Notes under the pieces: generated by a model
What the model was told of the DNA's origin: nothing
The model's input: the letters and a program-made list of their open reading frames with translations, nothing else
The model's database searches: none
In this document: positions 1 through 8,246 of the stretch, piece by piece
Numbering within the stretch: the stretch's first letter is position 1
Layout of the letters: the number at the start of each line of letters is the position of its first letter
Translations under genes and position numbers: made by a program
Source of the DNA: Aeromicrobium phragmitis
GTDB taxonomy: Bacteria > Actinomycetota > Actinomycetes > Propionibacteriales > Nocardioidaceae
Length of the DNA: 64,000 nt
Direction of reading: 5' to 3'
Assembly (NCBI RefSeq): GCF_003674095.1
Contig: NZ_RDBF01000007.1
Location: forward strand, 106,380 to 170,379

Positions 1-257
1 TGCTGCTCCTGTTGTCGCTCATCCTGCTCGGCTACGCGGCCCTGAAGTACGTCGGCGGCGAGCGGGTGACGGGCCTGGTCGTCGCGCTCATCGCGGTGGC
101 GCTGCTGGTCTGGTACCTCGCGGTGGATTCCGTGCCGTCCGATTTCACCGGCATGACCCCGTACGTGCTCACCTTGTTCGTCCTCGCCGTCGCCTCACAA
201 CGACTACGGATGCCGGCGGCGAGCGGAAAGTCCTATCGACGGGGGCAAGCCGGATGA
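1..257 (+). CDS. C-terminal fragment of a membrane protein, probably a nucleoside ABC transporter permease
   Basis: The reading frame is open from the left edge of the window and ends at a TGA that overlaps the cdd ATG (ATGA), so only about the last 84 residues are visible. What remains is strongly hydrophobic, with two or three membrane segments (one near 'VVALIAVALLVWYLAV', one near 'YVLTLFVLAVASQRL') and a short basic tail. Position is the main clue: in actinobacteria the second permease of a BMP-type nucleoside importer commonly precedes cdd and deoA. The 4-bp overlap puts it in the same operon. I cannot see enough to prove the family; the role of nucleoside uptake is an inference from context. 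Confidence 0.6.
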   Translation, partial: LLLLSLILLGYAALKYVGGERVTGLVVALIAVALLVWYLAVDSVPSDFTGMTPYVLTLFVLAVASQRLRMPAASGKSYRRGQAG

Positions 258-676
258 ACGCCGGATTCGGATTCACGCCGGCGGACGCACCGGTGGACTG
301 GGAAGCGCTGCGCCGCTACGCGACCGAGGTCATGCAGCGCGCCTACGCGCCGTACTCGGAGTACAAGGTCGGCGCGGCCGGACTCGTCGCCGACGGCCGG
401 GTCGTGCTGGGCTGCAACGTGGAGAACGCCGCTTACGGCGTCGCCCTGTGCGCCGAGTGCGGCATGATCTCGGCACTGCACTCGACCGGCGGCGGAAGGC
501 TCCGGGCGGTCGTGTGCGTCGACGGAAAGGGCGAGCCGGTCATGCCGTGCGGCCGCTGCCGCCAGCTCCTGTGGGAACACGGGGGAGCCGAGTGCGAGCT
601 CCTCACCAGCCGCGGTCCTGTGTCGATGGCCGACGTGCTTCCCGACGCCTTCGACGTGACAGACTTGCGGCAGTGA
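254..676 (+). CDS. cdd: cytidine deaminase
   Basis: 140-residue homotetrameric-type cytidine/deoxycytidine deaminase, the usual length for the Bacillus-type enzyme. It converts (deoxy)cytidine to (deoxy)uridine in the cytoplasm with a zinc-bound water. The zinc and catalytic signature is clear: C-A-E in 'GVALCAECGMISA' followed by 'PCGRCRQLLWE', and 'CNVENAAYG' for substrate binding. The ATG overlaps the upstream permease stop (ATGA), and its own TGA overlaps the GTG of the P450 (GTGA), so translation is probably coupled along the operon. Product deoxyuridine is a substrate for the downstream pyrimidine phosphorylase. Confidence 0.95.
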   Translation: MNAGFGFTPADAPVDWEALRRYATEVMQRAYAPYSEYKVGAAGLVADGRVVLGCNVENAAYGVALCAECGMISALHSTGGGRLRAVVCVDGKGEPVMPCGRCRQLLWEHGGAECELLTSRGPVSMADVLPDAFDVTDLRQ

Positions 677-1881
677 ACACCCTGCTCGACACCACCGATC
701 CGCAGTTCCTCGCCGACCCGTACCCGGTCCTCGCCGCGTTGCGCGCGCAAGCGCCGATGGTGTGGCATGAACCGTGGGGGCTCTGGCTCGCGACGACGCA
801 CGGATCGGTCAGCGCCGTGCTGCGCGATCGCCGGTTCGGCCGGCTGTGGTCCGATCATCAGCCGGTCGAGCAGATGGCGCCCTTCAACGCCCTGCACCGC
901 CACCAGATGATGGAGAACGAACCGCCCGCGCACACGCGATTGCGGCGTCTCGTGGCGGGCGCGTTCGGCCGGGGTCACGTCGAGCGGATGCGTCCGCGGA
1001 TCGCCGAGCTCGCCGCCGAGATGCTCGACGCTCCCGGCGCTGTGGGGGAGCAGCTGCGGTCGGCGGGACCCGTCGACATTCTCGCGGAGTACGCAGAGCC
1101 GATGCCGGTGTTCGTCATCGCCGATCTGCTCGGGGTGCCACGGCGCGATCATCATGATCTGCGGCGGTGGTCCCAGGCGATCGTGCGGATGTACGAACCT
1201 GACGTCGACGAGACCACCCGCCAGGCCGCCGTCGCAGCCAGCGAGGACTTCTCCGCCTACGTCCGCGACGTGGTGGCCCATCGTCGCGACCACCCCGGCG
1301 ACGACCTCATCACCGACCTCATCGCCGAGCGCGACGGCGGAACGCGGCTCTCCGAGGACGAACTCGTCGCCTCGGTCGTGCTGCTGCTCAACGCCGGGCA
1401 CGAGGCATCGGTCAACGTGTTCGGGAACGGGATGCACGCTCTGCTGGCCGACCGCGGGCAGCTCGCCCGGGTGACGGGCGGCGAGGTGACGGTCGAGACG
1501 GCGCTGGAGGAGCTGATCCGGTACGACGCGCCGCTGCAGCTCTTCGAACGCACCGCGACCGAGGACGTCGAGGTGGCCGGAGTGACCGTGCGGGCGGGCC
1601 ATAAGGTCGCCTGCCTCATGGGCTCGGCCAACCGCGACGGCGCGGTGTTCGCTGAGGCGGATCGATTCGACGTCGCCCGTGATCCCAATCCCCACGTCGG
1701 CTTCGGCATGGGCCTGCACTTCTGCCTCGGGGCGCCGTTGGCCCGTCTCGAACTCCAGATCAGCATCGACGAGTTGCTTGCGCGCTTCCCGGCACTGGCG
1801 CTCGGCGGTGATGCGCCCCGTCGTCCCACCTGGGTGCTGCGCGGATACGAGAGCATCCCCGTCACCGCCAAGGAGTCTTGA
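673..1881 (+). CDS. cytochrome P450
   Basis: 402-residue soluble bacterial P450, a haem-thiolate monooxygenase; substrate unknown. The haem-ligand loop is 'HVGFGMGLHFCLGAPLARLE' with axial Cys351, and the K-helix ExxR is E280-L-I-R283. The I-helix reads A241-G-H-E-A-S246, so the usual oxygen-activating Thr is Ala245 with Ser beside it. The start is the GTG that overlaps the cdd stop (GTGA). An in-frame extension back to 448 exists but would lie entirely over cdd. The gene sits between cdd and deoA with overlaps at both sides, so it is cotranscribed with nucleoside salvage genes, an odd partner. No ferredoxin or ferredoxin reductase gene is visible in the window. Confidence 0.93.
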   Translation: MNTLLDTTDPQFLADPYPVLAALRAQAPMVWHEPWGLWLATTHGSVSAVLRDRRFGRLWSDHQPVEQMAPFNALHRHQMMENEPPAHTRLRRLVAGAFGRGHVERMRPRIAELAAEMLDAPGAVGEQLRSAGPVDILAEYAEPMPVFVIADLLGVPRRDHHDLRRWSQAIVRMYEPDVDETTRQAAVAASEDFSAYVRDVVAHRRDHPGDDLITDLIAERDGGTRLSEDELVASVVLLLNAGHEASVNVFGNGMHALLADRGQLARVTGGEVTVETALEELIRYDAPLQLFERTATEDVEVAGVTVRAGHKVACLMGSANRDGAVFAEADRFDVARDPNPHVGFGMGLHFCLGAPLARLELQISIDELLARFPALALGGDAPRRPTWVLRGYESIPVTAKES

Positions 1882-1883
1882 GC

Positions 1884-3170
1884 ATGAGCATCGAGCCGTT
1901 CGCCGCCACCGAGGTCATCGCCGCCAAACGCGACCGCAAAACGCTCACGGACGAGCAGATCGACTGGGTCGTCGACGCGTACACCCGCGGGGTGGTCGCC
2001 GACGAGCAGATGTCGGCCCTCGCGATGGCGATCTTCCTCAACGGGATGAGTCGGGCGGAGATCGCCCGCTGGACCGCCGCCATGATCGCGTCGGGGGAGC
2101 GCATGGACTTCTCGTCCCTGTCTCGCCCCACCGCCGACAAGCACTCGACAGGTGGGGTCGGAGACAAGATCACGCTGCCCCTCGCGCCGCTTGTGGCGGC
2201 GTGCGGTGTCGCCGTGCCGCAGCTGTCCGGCCGGGGGCTCGGACACACCGGTGGCACCCTCGACAAGCTCGAGGCGATCCCCCGGTGGCGAGCCGCACTC
2301 AGCAACGAGGAGATGTTGCGCCAGCTCGAGGACGTCGCCGCCGTCATCTGCGCCGCCGGCTCCGGGCTCGCGCCCGCCGACAAGAAGCTCTATGCGTTGC
2401 GTGACGTGACCGGCACGGTCGAGTGCATCCCGCTCATCGCCAGCTCGATCATGAGCAAGAAGATCGCCGAGGGCACCGGCGCGCTGGTGCTGGACGTCAA
2501 GACCGGGTCCGGTGCCTTCATGAAAAAGGAGGCCGAGGCGCGCGAGCTCGCCGAGACGATGGTCGCGCTCGGCACCGACGCCGGTGTCCGTACCGTCGCG
2601 CTCCTCACCGAGATGGGCACGCCCTTGGGGCTCACCGTCGGCAATGCCCTCGAGGTGCGCGAGTCGGTCGAGGTACTCGCCGGAGGAGGACCGGACGACG
2701 TCGTCGCGCTGACGCTCGCCCTGGCCCGCGAGATGCTGGCCGCAGCAGGACGCGGCGACGTCGATCCGGCCGACGCCCTGGCCGACGGCCGGGCCATGGA
2801 CGTGTGGCGGCGGATGATCAGCGCGCAGGAAGGCGACCCTGACGCTCCGTTGCCGGTCGCCCCCGAGACGGAGACCATCACCGCTGCCGAGAGCGGCGTG
2901 CTGCAGCGGCTCGACGCGCTGTCGGTCGGCGTCGCGGCCTGGCGCCTCGGCGCCGGGCGCAGCCGTGCGGGCGAGGCGGTGCAGGCCACGGCCGGCGTGG
3001 AGATCCACGCGAAGCCCGGCGATCGGGTGACCGCCGGGCAACCGTTGCTGACCTTGCACACCGAGACACCGGAGCGCTTCGGCTGGGCGCATCAGGCGCT
3101 GGAGGGCGCATGGGACATCGACGATCGTGACTGTGACCTAGGTCGCGTGGTCATCGACCGGATTGGTTAG
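1884..3170 (+). CDS. deoA: thymidine/pyrimidine-nucleoside phosphorylase
   Basis: 428-residue enzyme of the nucleoside phosphorylase-II family, which splits thymidine or (deoxy)uridine with phosphate into base and (deoxy)ribose-1-phosphate. The family signature 'SGRGLGHTGGTLDKLEAIP' and the phosphate-binding 'KHSTGGVGDK' are present, as are the N-terminal helical domain and the C-terminal PYNP domain ('VEIHAKPGDRV'). ATG 1884 is preferred because AGGAG lies 8-9 bases upstream. An alternative TTG at 1878 would overlap the P450 stop. It lies in the operon with cdd and add. Its deoxyribose-1-phosphate could feed DeoC after mutase action, but no phosphopentomutase is in view. Confidence 0.95.
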   Translation: MSIEPFAATEVIAAKRDRKTLTDEQIDWVVDAYTRGVVADEQMSALAMAIFLNGMSRAEIARWTAAMIASGERMDFSSLSRPTADKHSTGGVGDKITLPLAPLVAACGVAVPQLSGRGLGHTGGTLDKLEAIPRWRAALSNEEMLRQLEDVAAVICAAGSGLAPADKKLYALRDVTGTVECIPLIASSIMSKKIAEGTGALVLDVKTGSGAFMKKEAEARELAETMVALGTDAGVRTVALLTEMGTPLGLTVGNALEVRESVEVLAGGGPDDVVALTLALAREMLAAAGRGDVDPADALADGRAMDVWRRMISAQEGDPDAPLPVAPETETITAAESGVLQRLDALSVGVAAWRLGAGRSRAGEAVQATAGVEIHAKPGDRVTAGQPLLTLHTETPERFGWAHQALEGAWDIDDRDCDLGRVVIDRIG

Positions 3171-3179
3171 GGTCGCCCT

Positions 3180-3650
3180 ATGCGTGTGCTGAACAACCGC
3201 CAGGAGATCGCCGATGCCGCAGGCACCGAACTGGGGGTGAGCGCGTGGATCACCATCGAGCAGGAGCGCATCGACCTGTTCGCGGACGCCACGGGGGACC
3301 GGCAGTGGATCCACATCGATCCCGAGCGCGCGGTCGACGGCCCGTTCGGTGCCACCGTCGCACACGGCTACCTGACCTTGTCCATGCTGCCCTTCCTGGG
3401 CGCCCAGGTGTACGCGTTCGCCGGTGACGTCGCGCGCGTGAACTACGGACTCAACACCGTGCGGTTCGTCGCGCCGGTGCGCGTCGACTCCCGCATCCGC
3501 GATCGGGTCAAGGTGCTGGAGGTCCGCGACATCGCCAAGGGGCAGCAGGTGACGCTCCAGCACACCGTCGAGATCGAGGGTGGAGACCGGCCGGCCTGCG
3601 TCGCCGAGGCGGTCGTCCTGCTCATGGACAACGAAGGACCCTCCGCATGA
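3180..3650 (+). CDS. MaoC-family (R)-specific hydratase/dehydratase
   Basis: 156-residue single hot-dog-fold protein. The hydratase-2 motif is seen as '[18 protein letters not shown]', with the catalytic Asp and His, followed by '[16 protein letters not shown]'. Family members hydrate trans-2-enoyl-CoA or related thioesters. It starts 9 bases after deoA and its TGA overlaps the add ATG (ATGA), so it belongs to the nucleoside salvage operon although no acyl-CoA chemistry is expected there. Its true substrate is unknown. Many actinobacterial genomes encode similar stand-alone MaoC proteins (Rv0130-like), which limits functional inference. Confidence 0.9.
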   Translation: MRVLNNRQEIADAAGTELGVSAWITIEQERIDLFADATGDRQWIHIDPERAVDGPFGATVAHGYLTLSMLPFLGAQVYAFAGDVARVNYGLNTVRFVAPVRVDSRIRDRVKVLEVRDIAKGQQVTLQHTVEIEGGDRPACVAEAVVLLMDNEGPSA

Positions 3651-4729
3651 CGCGTGCCACGCACGAGCAGATCGCCCGATGCCCCAAGGTGGCCCTGCAC
3701 GAGCACCTCGACGGCGGAGTGCGGCCCAGCACGGTCGCCGACATCGCTCAGCAGATCGGGCATCCGCTCCCCGCCACGCCCGAGGAACTCGGAGAGTGGT
3801 TCGCCGTCGCCTCGAACTCGGGGTCTCTCGAGCGCTACCTGGAGACCTTCGCGCACACCGTCGCGGTGATGCAGCGTCCTGAAGACCTGCGACGGGTAGC
3901 CCGCGAGGCCGTGGAGGATCTCGCTGCCGACGGCGTGGTGTACGCCGAGCTGCGGTGGGCGCCCGAGCAGCATCAGCAGGCCGGGCTCAGTCTCACCGAG
4001 GCCGTCGACGCGGTGCAAGCGGGCATCGACGAGGGTGTGGCGGCGGTTCACGCCGTCGGCTCGCCCATGGTGGTCGGCCAGTTGCTGACCGCGATGCGGC
4101 ACGCGTCGCGCGGGCTGGAGATCGCCAAGATCGTCGTCGACTATCGCGACCGCGGCGTCTTCGGCTTCGACATCGCTGGTGCGGAGGACGGGTTCCCGCC
4201 GATCCTGCACCTCGAGGCGTTCGAGTACCTGCGCCGGGAGAACGCCCACTTCACCATTCACGCCGGCGAAGCGTTCGGCCTCCCCTCGATCTGGCAGGCG
4301 GTGCAGCGCTGTGGAGCCGACCGGCTCGGGCACGGGGTCCGCATCGTCGACGACATCGAGGCCGGCGCGGAACGTCCCCACCTGGGCCGCCTGGCGGCGT
4401 ACATCCGCGATCGTCGCATTCCGTTGGAGATGTGTCCGTCGTCGAACGTTCAGACCGGCGCCGCGGCGTCGGTGGCTGAGCACCCCATCGCGATGCTCGC
4501 CGAACTCGGCTTCCGCGTCACGATCAATTCCGACAACCGGCTCATGAGCCAGACCTCGATCGGCCGGGAGATGCGGCTGCTGACCGATGCGTTCGGATAC
4601 TCCCTCGGCGATCTGCGCTGGTTCACCGTCAACGCGATGAAGAGCGCCTTCCTACCCTTCGACGAACGCCTCGCGCTCATCAACGAGACCATCAAGCCCG
4701 CCTACGCCGCCCTCGACGAGATCCAGTAG
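3647..4729 (+). CDS. add: adenosine deaminase
   Basis: 360-residue metal-dependent amidohydrolase deaminating adenosine or deoxyadenosine to (deoxy)inosine. Zinc ligands are visible: H-x-H in '[12 protein letters not shown]', the His of '[10 protein letters not shown]' with its catalytic Glu, the His of 'RLGHGVRI', and the Asp pair in 'INSDNRLM'. '[10 protein letters not shown]' is the usual substrate loop. It is the last gene of the cdd-P450-deoA-maoC-add run and starts inside the maoC stop (ATGA). It is convergent with the kinase gene that ends at 4829; the gap holds palindromic repeats. Confidence 0.96.
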   Translation: MTRATHEQIARCPKVALHEHLDGGVRPSTVADIAQQIGHPLPATPEELGEWFAVASNSGSLERYLETFAHTVAVMQRPEDLRRVAREAVEDLAADGVVYAELRWAPEQHQQAGLSLTEAVDAVQAGIDEGVAAVHAVGSPMVVGQLLTAMRHASRGLEIAKIVVDYRDRGVFGFDIAGAEDGFPPILHLEAFEYLRRENAHFTIHAGEAFGLPSIWQAVQRCGADRLGHGVRIVDDIEAGAERPHLGRLAAYIRDRRIPLEMCPSSNVQTGAAASVAEHPIAMLAELGFRVTINSDNRLMSQTSIGREMRLLTDAFGYSLGDLRWFTVNAMKSAFLPFDERLALINETIKPAYAALDEIQ

Positions 4730-4736
4730 CCCCTTA

Positions 4737-4760
4737 GGTGGTCGAGTAGCGACCGAGCTC
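4737..4760. repeat. first copy of a 24-bp direct repeat (GGTGGTCGAGTAGCGA... type)
   Basis: 24 bases beginning GGTGGTCGAGTAGCGACC are repeated exactly at 4772-4795, 35 bases further on. The unit lies just after the add stop in the gap between convergent genes. I recall similar GGTGGTCGAGTAGC... / GTATCGAGACCAC elements as frequent dispersed intergenic palindromes in Nocardioidaceae and Microbacteriaceae, but copy number cannot be checked from one window. Confidence 0.75.
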
Positions 4761-4771
4761 AACCCGCATGT

Positions 4772-4819
4772 GGTGGTCGAGTAGCGACCGAGCTCTGCGA
4801 GGGAGCGTATCGAGACCAC
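4772..4819. repeat. palindromic intergenic element, full copy
   Basis: The left half repeats 4737-4760. The right half (GAGCGTATCGAGACCAC, ending at 4819) is an imperfect reverse complement of the left half (GTGGTCGAGTAGCG), so RNA from either strand can fold into a long hairpin. It sits between the convergent ends of add and the kinase gene and may act as a bidirectional terminator or REP-like element. Confidence 0.65.
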
Positions 4820-4828
4820 GACACCAGG

Positions 4829-5407
4829 TCAGGAGGTCAGCCGGGCGTAGGCGCGCTGCGGGCTCATCGGCTCGCAACCCGCCGCGACGGCGCGCGCCAC
4901 GACCTCACCCTCGGCCCCGAGGAGCCGCCATCCGCGTCGGATCAGGACGCTCGGTGGCTTGCGGGCCTCGCGGAAGTCGCGGGCGAGGCGCAGAGCGAAG
5001 GTCACCAGCCGCGGGCGGACCAGGCAGATCGCGTCGGCGAGCACCCCTGCGTCGCGGCAGGCGCGCACCATGTTCGGCGCGAAGAGCCCCTCGGCGATGA
5101 ACCGCCGCCCCGGGACGCTCACGCGGTGCATCCCGGTCCGGCGGCTCAGACCGAGGTCGTACACCGGAACGTCGGCCTCGCCCTCCGCGCACAGGGTGAC
5201 GATCGCCTCGAGAGCGGCGGCGGCGTCCCAGCTGCGCACGTCGTCCCAGTCCGGGATGCCGAACGAGCTGATGGGCAAGGCTGGGTCGTCGCCCTCGCGA
5301 TAGAAGTCGTCGAGTCGTAGTACCGGCCACCCGAGGCGGCGAGCGAGATGCGACTTACCGGCTCCGGAGGGGCCGGCGAGGATCACGACGCGTGTCGGCG
5401 TCAGCAC
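4829..5407 (-). CDS. P-loop kinase, uridine-kinase-like
   Basis: 192-residue NTP-binding protein. It opens with a strand and Walker A ('VVILAGPSGAGKSHLARRLG'), then 'VLRLDDFYREGDDPAL', which matches the DDFY acceptor-binding region of uridine kinase/phosphoribulokinase-like enzymes, and later a 'FIAEGLFAPN' segment. The probable role is phosphorylation of uridine/cytidine or another small acceptor. The start is taken as GTG 5407, which overlaps the TGA of the upstream acyltransferase (5401-5403); the longer reading frame upstream overlaps that gene. Nearby nucleoside salvage genes favour a nucleoside substrate, but many actinobacterial proteins carry this label on similarity alone. Confidence 0.8.
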   Translation of the reverse strand: MLTPTRVVILAGPSGAGKSHLARRLGWPVLRLDDFYREGDDPALPISSFGIPDWDDVRSWDAAAALEAIVTLCAEGEADVPVYDLGLSRRTGMHRVSVPGRRFIAEGLFAPNMVRACRDAGVLADAICLVRPRLVTFALRLARDFREARKPPSVLIRRGWRLLGAEGEVVARAVAAGCEPMSPQRAYARLTS

Positions 5408-7281
5408 GTCGCGAAGGCGTGGTCGACGGTGTCGAGGAACGCTCCCTGGCCGGCTCCGGTCGGGTGCACGCGGTCGGCTCCGGTGAGATCGGGACGGGCG
5501 ATCGCGAGGGCGTTCCAGTCCGCCAGGTGTACGTGCGGGTGCGCCTCCGCCACCGCCCGCACGGTGGCCAACGCCTGGTCCGACCACGATCGACCGGGGA
5601 CGTAGGGCGCGACCAGCGTGACTTGTCGCCCGGCGAGGTCGCGCGACACGAGCGCGTCGAGGTCGGCATGATCGATCGCGCCGTTGGTACCGGTGGCGAT
5701 GAGCACGCCGCGGCGCACGTGGCCGGCGGCGTTGGCGTCACGGATCGCGCGAGCGACGTCCTGGTACTGCCAGCCGACCGTGGCGACCGCCGCCGACTCG
5801 GGACGCCGATGCATGAGCTGGGGCGCGACGGCGACGGTGACCGAATCGCCGAACGCGCTGACCGGCTCGCCCGGGGGAACCGGCTCGCAACCGGGAGTTT
5901 CGGGGGCGGGCTTCGCCTCAGTCTCGGGCTGGGGCTCCGGCGGTGCGGGAACCTCCGCCTCGTCGAGATTCTCCATCGAGGCCGAGACCGCGCGTTGACC
6001 CTCGCGGAGGGTGGAGGCGATGCGGGACTCCTCGGGAGCCGTCCAGACCGCGAACAGGGCCGTCAGCACCGTCACACAGGCCGCGGTGGCGATCGCCCGT
6101 GATCGTCGCGGTCGGTACCCCTTCGTGCCGAGTGACTCCGTCCAGCGGCGGAAGGTGCGGCCGATCCCGTCGCGGCGCATGGGCAGCTCCAGGAAGCGGT
6201 AGGAGGCGGCCGCGGCGAGCACGGCGGCGAGCACCGCGCCCCAGGCCGCGAGCTGGACGTGCTCGGCCGGCGTCAACCGCGTGGCGATGACGATGAGCGG
6301 CCAGTGCCACAGGTACAACCCGTACGAGCGTTCGCCCAGCCAGCGCAGTGGCGCGACCGCCAGCGCGCGGGCGAGCCCGGTGGGGTTCGCCGCGGCGAGC
6401 ACGACCGCGGCCGCGGCGACGTTGGCCGCCACCAGCCCGCCGACGTACGTGACGGGCGAGTCCCAGGCGACGAACGCTGCGTACAAGCCGAGGGCGACGA
6501 GACCGCAAGCGCCCCAGGCGCTCAATCGGGCGCTGCCACGAGCGGGCGTCGTAGCCTCGTCGCGCAGCAGGTGCGGACTCCGGCCGAGGGCGAGTGCAGC
6601 ACCGAGCAGTAGGCCGAAGGCGTGACTGTCCAGTCCGAGATAGGCCCGGGTCGGGTCGGCGGTGAGGTACCAGATCGCGAACAGTGCGGCCGAGACTGCG
6701 ACGAGAACCACTGAGGCGACCCTGGTGGCGCGACGACCTCCCAGAGTCATGAGCACCACGAACACGAGCGGCCACGCGAGATAGAACTGTTCCTCGATCG
6801 CCAGCGACCAGAGGTGGTTCAGCACTGGGGGCAGGCCCTCATCGGCGTACGACCACCCCTCGTGGATCTGGACCCAGTTGCTGGTCCAGGTCAGCGCCCC
6901 GAACGCCTGACGGCGAAGACCCGCCGCGGTCTCGTGGCCGACCACGAGGGTGAGCGCGGCGATCACTCCCACCATGGACACGAGCGCCGGAGCAAGGCGC
7001 CGCAAGCGGCGGATCCAGAACGCCCGGAGCCCGACGCGGCCGTCACGCTGCAGCTCGCGCAGTAACAACGCGGTGATGAGGAAGCCGCTCAGCACGAAGA
7101 AGACGTCGACGCCGACGAATCCGCCGGGCAACCACTGGGGTGCCGCGTGGTAACCGATGACCAGGAGCACGGCCACGGCACGCAGTCCGTCCAGCGACGC
7201 GAGCCGAGCCGGTGCAGCGGCGGAGGACGACCGTTCCACCGGCGCCTGCGCCTCGAAACGATCCCCGAGTGTGGCGCTCAC
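5401..7281 (-). CDS. membrane acyltransferase family 3 with C-terminal SGNH domain (OafA-like)
   Basis: 626 residues. The N-terminal half is an acyltransferase-3 domain of about ten membrane segments: 'ASLDGLRAVAVLLVIGYH' with the conserved R-x10-H type start, 'GGFVGVDVFFVLSGFLIT', and 'HLWSLAIEEQFYLAWPL'. It is followed by a Pro/Glu-rich linker and a periplasm-side SGNH hydrolase-like domain: 'VSAFGDSVTVAV' with catalytic Ser, 'GTNG', and 'DRVHPTGAGQ' with Asp/His. Such proteins O-acetylate cell-surface glycans. GTG 7281 is chosen because GGAGG lies 7 bases upstream; GTG 7335 is an in-frame alternative. Its stop overlaps the kinase start, so the two are cotranscribed. Divergent from deoC. 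Confidence 0.92.
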   Translation of the reverse strand: MSATLGDRFEAQAPVERSSSAAAPARLASLDGLRAVAVLLVIGYHAAPQWLPGGFVGVDVFFVLSGFLITALLLRELQRDGRVGLRAFWIRRLRRLAPALVSMVGVIAALTLVVGHETAAGLRRQAFGALTWTSNWVQIHEGWSYADEGLPPVLNHLWSLAIEEQFYLAWPLVFVVLMTLGGRRATRVASVVLVAVSAALFAIWYLTADPTRAYLGLDSHAFGLLLGAALALGRSPHLLRDEATTPARGSARLSAWGACGLVALGLYAAFVAWDSPVTYVGGLVAANVAAAAVVLAAANPTGLARALAVAPLRWLGERSYGLYLWHWPLIVIATRLTPAEHVQLAAWGAVLAAVLAAAASYRFLELPMRRDGIGRTFRRWTESLGTKGYRPRRSRAIATAACVTVLTALFAVWTAPEESRIASTLREGQRAVSASMENLDEAEVPAPPEPQPETEAKPAPETPGCEPVPPGEPVSAFGDSVTVAVAPQLMHRRPESAAVATVGWQYQDVARAIRDANAAGHVRRGVLIATGTNGAIDHADLDALVSRDLAGRQVTLVAPYVPGRSWSDQALATVRAVAEAHPHVHLADWNALAIARPDLTGADRVHPTGAGQGAFLDTVDHAFATC

Positions 7282-7423
7282 GCCGACGCCTCCACGGGCC
7301 GGTGAGACCGGCGGCAGGGGAGGGAGACGTGCCACGGCATGGCTCCTATGGAAACACGCGGGAGCGAATCCGCGGTGCCCGACCCGCCGATCCGGCTGGC
7401 AACGCGGCCTAGACTCGATCCCC

Positions 7424-8143
7424 ATGAGCAGCTTGCCGACCGTCGCGGAGATCGCCGGGCAGATCGACCATGCCATCTTGAAACCCGAACTCACACGTGC
7501 CGCGGTGGACGAGGACCTCGCGCTCGCCCGCGAGTACGGAATCTTCAGCGTGTGCGTGCGCCCGAGCGACATCGTCCACGCCGTCGCGGAACTGGACGGT
7601 TCGGGCGTCGCCGTCGGCACCGTCATCGGGTTCCCCCACGGGACCACGTCGACCCAGGCGAAGGTCGCCGAGGCGCGGCAGGCCCTCGCCGACGGCGCCG
7701 CGGAGCTCGACATGGTGCTCAACATCGGCCGGTTGCGCAGCGGCCTGCTCGATGACGTCGAGGACGACATTCGCGCTGTCGTCGAGGAGTCCGGCGACCA
7801 CATCGTGAAGGTCATCCTCGAGACGGCGCTCCTCACCGACGGGGAGAAGGTCGCCGCGTGCCAGGTCGCGGAGCGTGCCGGAGCCGATTTCGTCAAGACG
7901 TCGACCGGTTTCGCCGGCGGCGGCGCCACGCTCGACGACGTCACGCTCATGCGGTCGGCCGTGAGCGACCGGGTCCAGGTCAAGGCGTCCGGCGGGGTGC
8001 GGGGACTCGACACGCTGCTGCAGATGCGCGACGCCGGCGTCACCCGGTTCGGGACGAGCGCGACCCGGGTCATCCTCGACGACCTTCGCGATCGCCTCGC
8101 CGGTGGAACCGGCAGCGGGGGCGAGGACGCCTCCTCGTACTGA
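7424..8143 (+). CDS. deoC: deoxyribose-phosphate aldolase
   Basis: 239-residue class I aldolase splitting 2-deoxyribose-5-phosphate to acetaldehyde and glyceraldehyde-3-phosphate, the last step of deoxynucleoside catabolism. The Schiff-base lysine is in 'DFVKTSTGF' and the second active-site lysine in 'VQVKASGGVRG'; 'GFPHGTTSTQAKV' and 'LDMVLNIG' are standard for the family. The chosen ATG at 7424 follows a short non-coding stretch; the frame is open further upstream but without family-like sequence. It lies divergent from the acyltransferase and just before two secreted nucleic-acid hydrolases, which fits a DNA-scavenging role. Confidence 0.96.
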   Translation: MSSLPTVAEIAGQIDHAILKPELTRAAVDEDLALAREYGIFSVCVRPSDIVHAVAELDGSGVAVGTVIGFPHGTTSTQAKVAEARQALADGAAELDMVLNIGRLRSGLLDDVEDDIRAVVEESGDHIVKVILETALLTDGEKVAACQVAERAGADFVKTSTGFAGGGATLDDVTLMRSAVSDRVQVKASGGVRGLDTLLQMRDAGVTRFGTSATRVILDDLRDRLAGGTGSGGEDASSY

Positions 8144-8169
8144 TCTCGTGCGGTGGGGTTCGCGCACCG

Positions 8170-8203
8170 TTGACAGGGCGTTCACCCTCAGGTGATGGTG
8201 TCA
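8170..8203 (+). promoter_or_regulatory. possible promoter/operator upstream of the 5'-nucleotidase
   Basis: A perfect TTGACA hexamer (8170-8175) lies 72 bases before the nucleotidase ATG. It overlaps nested inverted repeats: TGACA/TGTCA outer arms (8171-8175, 8199-8203) and TCACC/GGTGA inner arms (8182-8186, 8191-8195). The inner part contains GTTCACC, the core of one actinobacterial PHO-box unit, but the required second direct repeat is not obvious. No good -10 was found at 17 bp spacing, so the promoter call is weak. Confidence 0.35.
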
Positions 8204-8246
8204 GGGCGGAAGACCGCTTCATCACACATATCGGGGGAATGCATCG

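Noticed and set aside
1257..3092. 611-codon minus-strand open frame over the P450 and deoA
   Set aside because: High-GC shadow; both genes beneath it have complete catalytic motifs and correct lengths.
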